A stretch of DNA of 26,230 nucleotides from Haloarculaceae archaeon (lineage in GTDB: Archaea; Halobacteriota; Halobacteria; Halobacteriales; Haloarculaceae), in assembly GCA_018609945.1 (NCBI GenBank), contig JAHENO010000037.1:1-26230 (forward strand), in the 5' to 3' direction. This document shows, in pieces, positions 23,553 to 26,230 of the stretch. Positions within the stretch are counted from its first letter, which is position 1, and the number at the start of each line of letters is the position of its first letter. Position numbers and translations under genes: made by a program. The notes below the pieces were generated by a model. That model ran no database searches, was not told the origin of the DNA, and saw only the letters and a program-made list of their open reading frames with translations.

Positions 23553-24344
23553 ATGGACGAGCCGGAGATACTGCTGACGAACGACGACGGCATCGAGGCG
23601 ACGGGGTTGGCCGCTCTCCGTGAGGGACTGAGCGCCGTCGGCGAGGTGACGGTCGTCGCACCGGCCGACGACCAGAGCGCCGTGGGCCGCGCGCTCTCGG
23701 GGTCGGTGACCGTGCGGGACCACGAGCTGGGCTACGAAATCGAGGGCACGCCGGCCGACTGCGTCGTCGCGGGGCTGGAGGCGCTCGTTCCGGGTGCCGA
23801 CCTCGTCGTGGCGGGGTGCAATCGCGGCGCCAACCTCGGCGCGTACAACCTCGGCCGCTCGGGGACGGTCAGCGCCGCCGTCGAGGCGACGTTCTTCGGC
23901 GTGCCCGCGATTGCCGTCTCGCTGTACGTCCCAGTCGCGGAGAACACCGCCTACGAGGACGTGGACGTCGGCACCGGCGAGTACGACGAGGCAGTTCGCG
24001 CCGCGCTGTACCTCGCCGACCACGCCGCGAACGCCGGTGTCTTCGAGCAGGCCGACTACCTCAACGTCAACGCCCCGGTTCCCGGCGAGGCGACCGGCGA
24101 GATGGCCGTCACCCGACCCTCGCGCGTCCACGAGATGGCCGCCACGCGCGATGGCGAGACCGTCTCGCTGGTGGACAACATCTGGGGGATGATGGCCCGG
24201 GGCGAGGTCCCCGACCCCGAGGGAACGGACCGCCGTGCGATCGTCGAGGGACGGGTCAGCGTCTCGCCGCTGACCGCACCGCACACGACCGAACACCACG
24301 AGGCGCTGGACGGACTGGTCGAGGCGTATCCGACTGACGAGTAG
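23553..24344 (+). CDS. surE: 5'-nucleotidase SurE
   Basis: Metal-dependent nucleoside monophosphate phosphatase. 263 residues. Seen: N-terminal EILLTNDDGIEATGL with the metal-binding Asp pair, VAPADDQSAVGRALSG, EGTPADCVVAGLEAL and VVAGCNRGANLGAYNLGRSGTVSAA with the conserved Asn. The ATG at 23553 is chosen over a GTG two codons earlier because the family has only a few residues before ILLTNDDG and a GCTTTTGC box lies about 27 bases upstream. A palindromic element begins 30 bases after the stop. Confidence 0.94.
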   Translation: MDEPEILLTNDDGIEATGLAALREGLSAVGEVTVVAPADDQSAVGRALSGSVTVRDHELGYEIEGTPADCVVAGLEALVPGADLVVAGCNRGANLGAYNLGRSGTVSAAVEATFFGVPAIAVSLYVPVAENTAYEDVDVGTGEYDEAVRAALYLADHAANAGVFEQADYLNVNAPVPGEATGEMAVTRPSRVHEMAATRDGETVSLVDNIWGMMARGEVPDPEGTDRRAIVEGRVSVSPLTAPHTTEHHEALDGLVEAYPTDE

Positions 24345-24373
24345 TTTCTGACGGGGTGTCGGATCGACGAGTG

Positions 24374-24455
24374 ATAATGACTGCTGTCGTTCGTTACCGG
24401 ATCGGCCGCACGACGTCGTGCGGTCGACCTGGAAAATAGCTACAGCAGTCATTAT
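24374..24455. repeat. 82-bp palindromic element, copy 2
   Basis: Perfect 14-bp terminal inverted repeat ATAATGACTGCTGT / ACAGCAGTCATTAT. At the centre is an exact 18-bp palindrome CCGCACGACGTCGTGCGG (24406-24423). Most bases between also pair, giving one long hairpin. It is the near-identical inverse of 1705-1786 and sits between the convergent surE and chorismate mutase genes. A role as bidirectional terminator is inferred. Confidence 0.88.
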
Positions 24456-24494
24456 GAGAGACGAAACCGCCGACTCCTGCCGAAAACTTCTGTC

Positions 24495-24802
24495 TCAGCG
24501 CTTCTGTCGCTGTTCTACCTTGTTCAACTCGATCAGCAGTCGGAAGATTGCCTTCACGAGGTTGGCGTCGACGCCGAACTGTTCCGCGTTCTCGCCGGCG
24601 CGGTCGATCACTTCCTGTTCCTGCTGTTCGTCGGTCGTGGGCAGCCCTTGCTCGGCTTTCACCTGTGCGATGGTGTCGGCGACGTATGTCCGTCGCGCGA
24701 TGAGATCGACGAGGTCGCGGTCGATCTCGCGGATCTCGCGGCGCAGTTCCTCGAGTGACATCTCTTCGGGGTCGACACCTGCATTGGCTTCGTCCCTGTC
24801 GG

Positions 24803-24806
<4 letters not shown>
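24495..24806 (-). CDS. Chorismate mutase, AroQ class
   Basis: Converts chorismate to prephenate for phenylalanine and tyrosine synthesis. 103 residues with the all-helical AroQ fold: SLEELRREIREIDRDLVDLIARR (Arg and Asp of helix 1), VADTIAQVKAEQGLP with the active-site Lys, then the third helix LVKAIFRLLIELNKVEQRQ, where the usual glutamine/glutamate is seen. An acidic 16-residue leader precedes the domain. The ATG overlaps the shikimate kinase stop (ATGA at 24806-24803), so the two are translationally coupled. Its product feeds the prephenate dehydrogenase encoded at 21248. Confidence 0.92.
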
Positions 24807-25654
<848 letters not shown>

Positions 25655-25723
25655 TCGTCTGTCTCTCCCGGACGCCGGTACTTACCTGTGGTGTTTTTGC
25701 CCGGTGAGGACCAAGGGACAGGT

Positions 25724-26230
25724 ATGGATTCGCGCTCGGACGTTCCGCCCGACACCCTGCCGGTCGAACTCACGCCCGACGGCGTCGAGGTCACTTACCA
25801 GGACGGTCGCCGTGTCTTCTACCGGGGCGTGCCCGCAAAAGTATCCGAATCTGTCAGGACCGCCCCGGGAAAGGACATCCACGTGCTCGTCACCGACGAG
25901 GACGAGCGACGCGGCGTGCTCGTCTACGTGAACGAACGCAAGACGGAAGACAGTATCCTCGAGGGCACGGGCGTCGGCCGCGTGCTCCTGGACCGGGGCG
26001 AGGAGACCACCGTGTTTCCCGGGGTGACGGTCCGGGAACGACAGCTCCGCGTCGAGGTCGAGGCCGACCCGGTCGTGGTCGACGGGCGGGTCTTCGTCTT
26101 CGAGGAAGACGAGATGGGGGAGCGGTCGTTCGAACTCGTCTCAGACGGGGCGGCCGACGACGGCGCGGATATGGACGACCCCGCCGGGGACAGCGCGGAC
26201 GGCGTGGATGAAGATGGCGGAGCCGGAAGC
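25724..26230 (+). CDS. DUF5796-like haloarchaeal protein (cut by window end)
   Basis: At least 169 residues; open to the window edge with no stop seen. The globular part (1-145) is beta-rich: VELTPDGVEVTYQDGRRVFY, APGKDIHVLVTDEDERRGVLVYV, ESTGVGR-like EGTGVGRVLLDRGEE, and VDGRVFVFEEDEMGERSFELV. An Asp/Gly/Ala tail with DDPAGD- and DADGVDE-like repeats follows. From memory this is the haloarchaeal DUF5796 family, function unknown; the acidic tail appears longer than I expect. A GTGTTTTTGCCC box about 27 bases before the ATG suggests a leaderless mRNA. Confidence 0.7.
   Translation, partial: MDSRSDVPPDTLPVELTPDGVEVTYQDGRRVFYRGVPAKVSESVRTAPGKDIHVLVTDEDERRGVLVYVNERKTEDSILEGTGVGRVLLDRGEETTVFPGVTVRERQLRVEVEADPVVVDGRVFVFEEDEMGERSFELVSDGAADDGADMDDPAGDSADGVDEDGGAGS

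Noticed and set aside
21960..24452. Very long open frame (830 codons) on the minus strand antisense to the Rsm22-like and surE genes, and similar long frames at 1708-3204 (+), 6910-8745 (-) and 17240-19099 (-).
   Set aside because: High GC at third codon positions removes stops from the opposite strand. These frames have no recognisable domain, while the opposite strand encodes clear families.

Overview
The window looks like chromosomal DNA of a halophilic archaeon (class Halobacteria). The DNA is very GC-rich, the predicted proteins are strongly acidic, and the promoters are archaeal: T-rich or TATA-like boxes often lie about 27 bases before the start codon, implying leaderless mRNAs. The gene set is archaeal (20S proteasome alpha and beta, Pth2, TruD, GHMP-type shikimate kinase, XPB/Rad25-like helicase) and includes several small families known mainly from haloarchaea. 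No rRNA, tRNA, CRISPR array or transposase gene was seen. No stretch longer than about 240 bases lacks a gene.

Layout. 1-5109: 3' end of argS, then a leftward block with a zinc-ribbon DUF2103-type protein, truD, the translationally coupled proteasome pair psmA-psmB, and pth2. 5206-8886: a rightward block with a Yip1-like membrane protein, dcd, an HTH-ThiN (ThiR-like) regulator overlapping a SAM methyltransferase, an ABM-domain protein and a GNAT acetyltransferase. 8905-11021: a Cys/His-rich protein and a 48-residue zinc-finger protein on the minus strand, then a YgfZ-like protein. 11076-12801: a doxX-carboxylesterase pair divergent from an HxlR-family regulator, with related dyad sites at both promoters; this resembles Bacillus quinone/electrophile-stress modules. 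12821-16126: a BKACE (DUF849) enzyme coupled to a small four-cysteine protein, a divergent Fe-ADH-fold dehydrogenase with degenerate metal ligands, a second HxlR-type regulator without cysteine, and a DUF5789-like protein. 16167-19592: an AglJ-like glycosyltransferase, the XPB-like helicase and a small membrane protein. 19630-26230: a citrate synthase paralogue, an ASCH protein, tyrA with an Rsm22-like methyltransferase, surE, the coupled shikimate kinase-chorismate mutase pair, and a DUF5796-like protein cut by the window edge.

Main non-coding finding: three palindromic elements of about 80 bp, at 1705-1786, 19202-19281 and 24374-24455. Two are about 90 percent identical in inverse orientation; the third has the same architecture but different sequence. 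All lie at gene 3' ends. Two supply the first base of the neighbouring gene's TGA stop on the minus strand. They look like a MITE- or REP-like family that may act as hairpin terminators.

The strongest candidate for a little-described functional system is the HxlR / DoxX / PF02230-carboxylesterase locus with paired operators (11076-12801).
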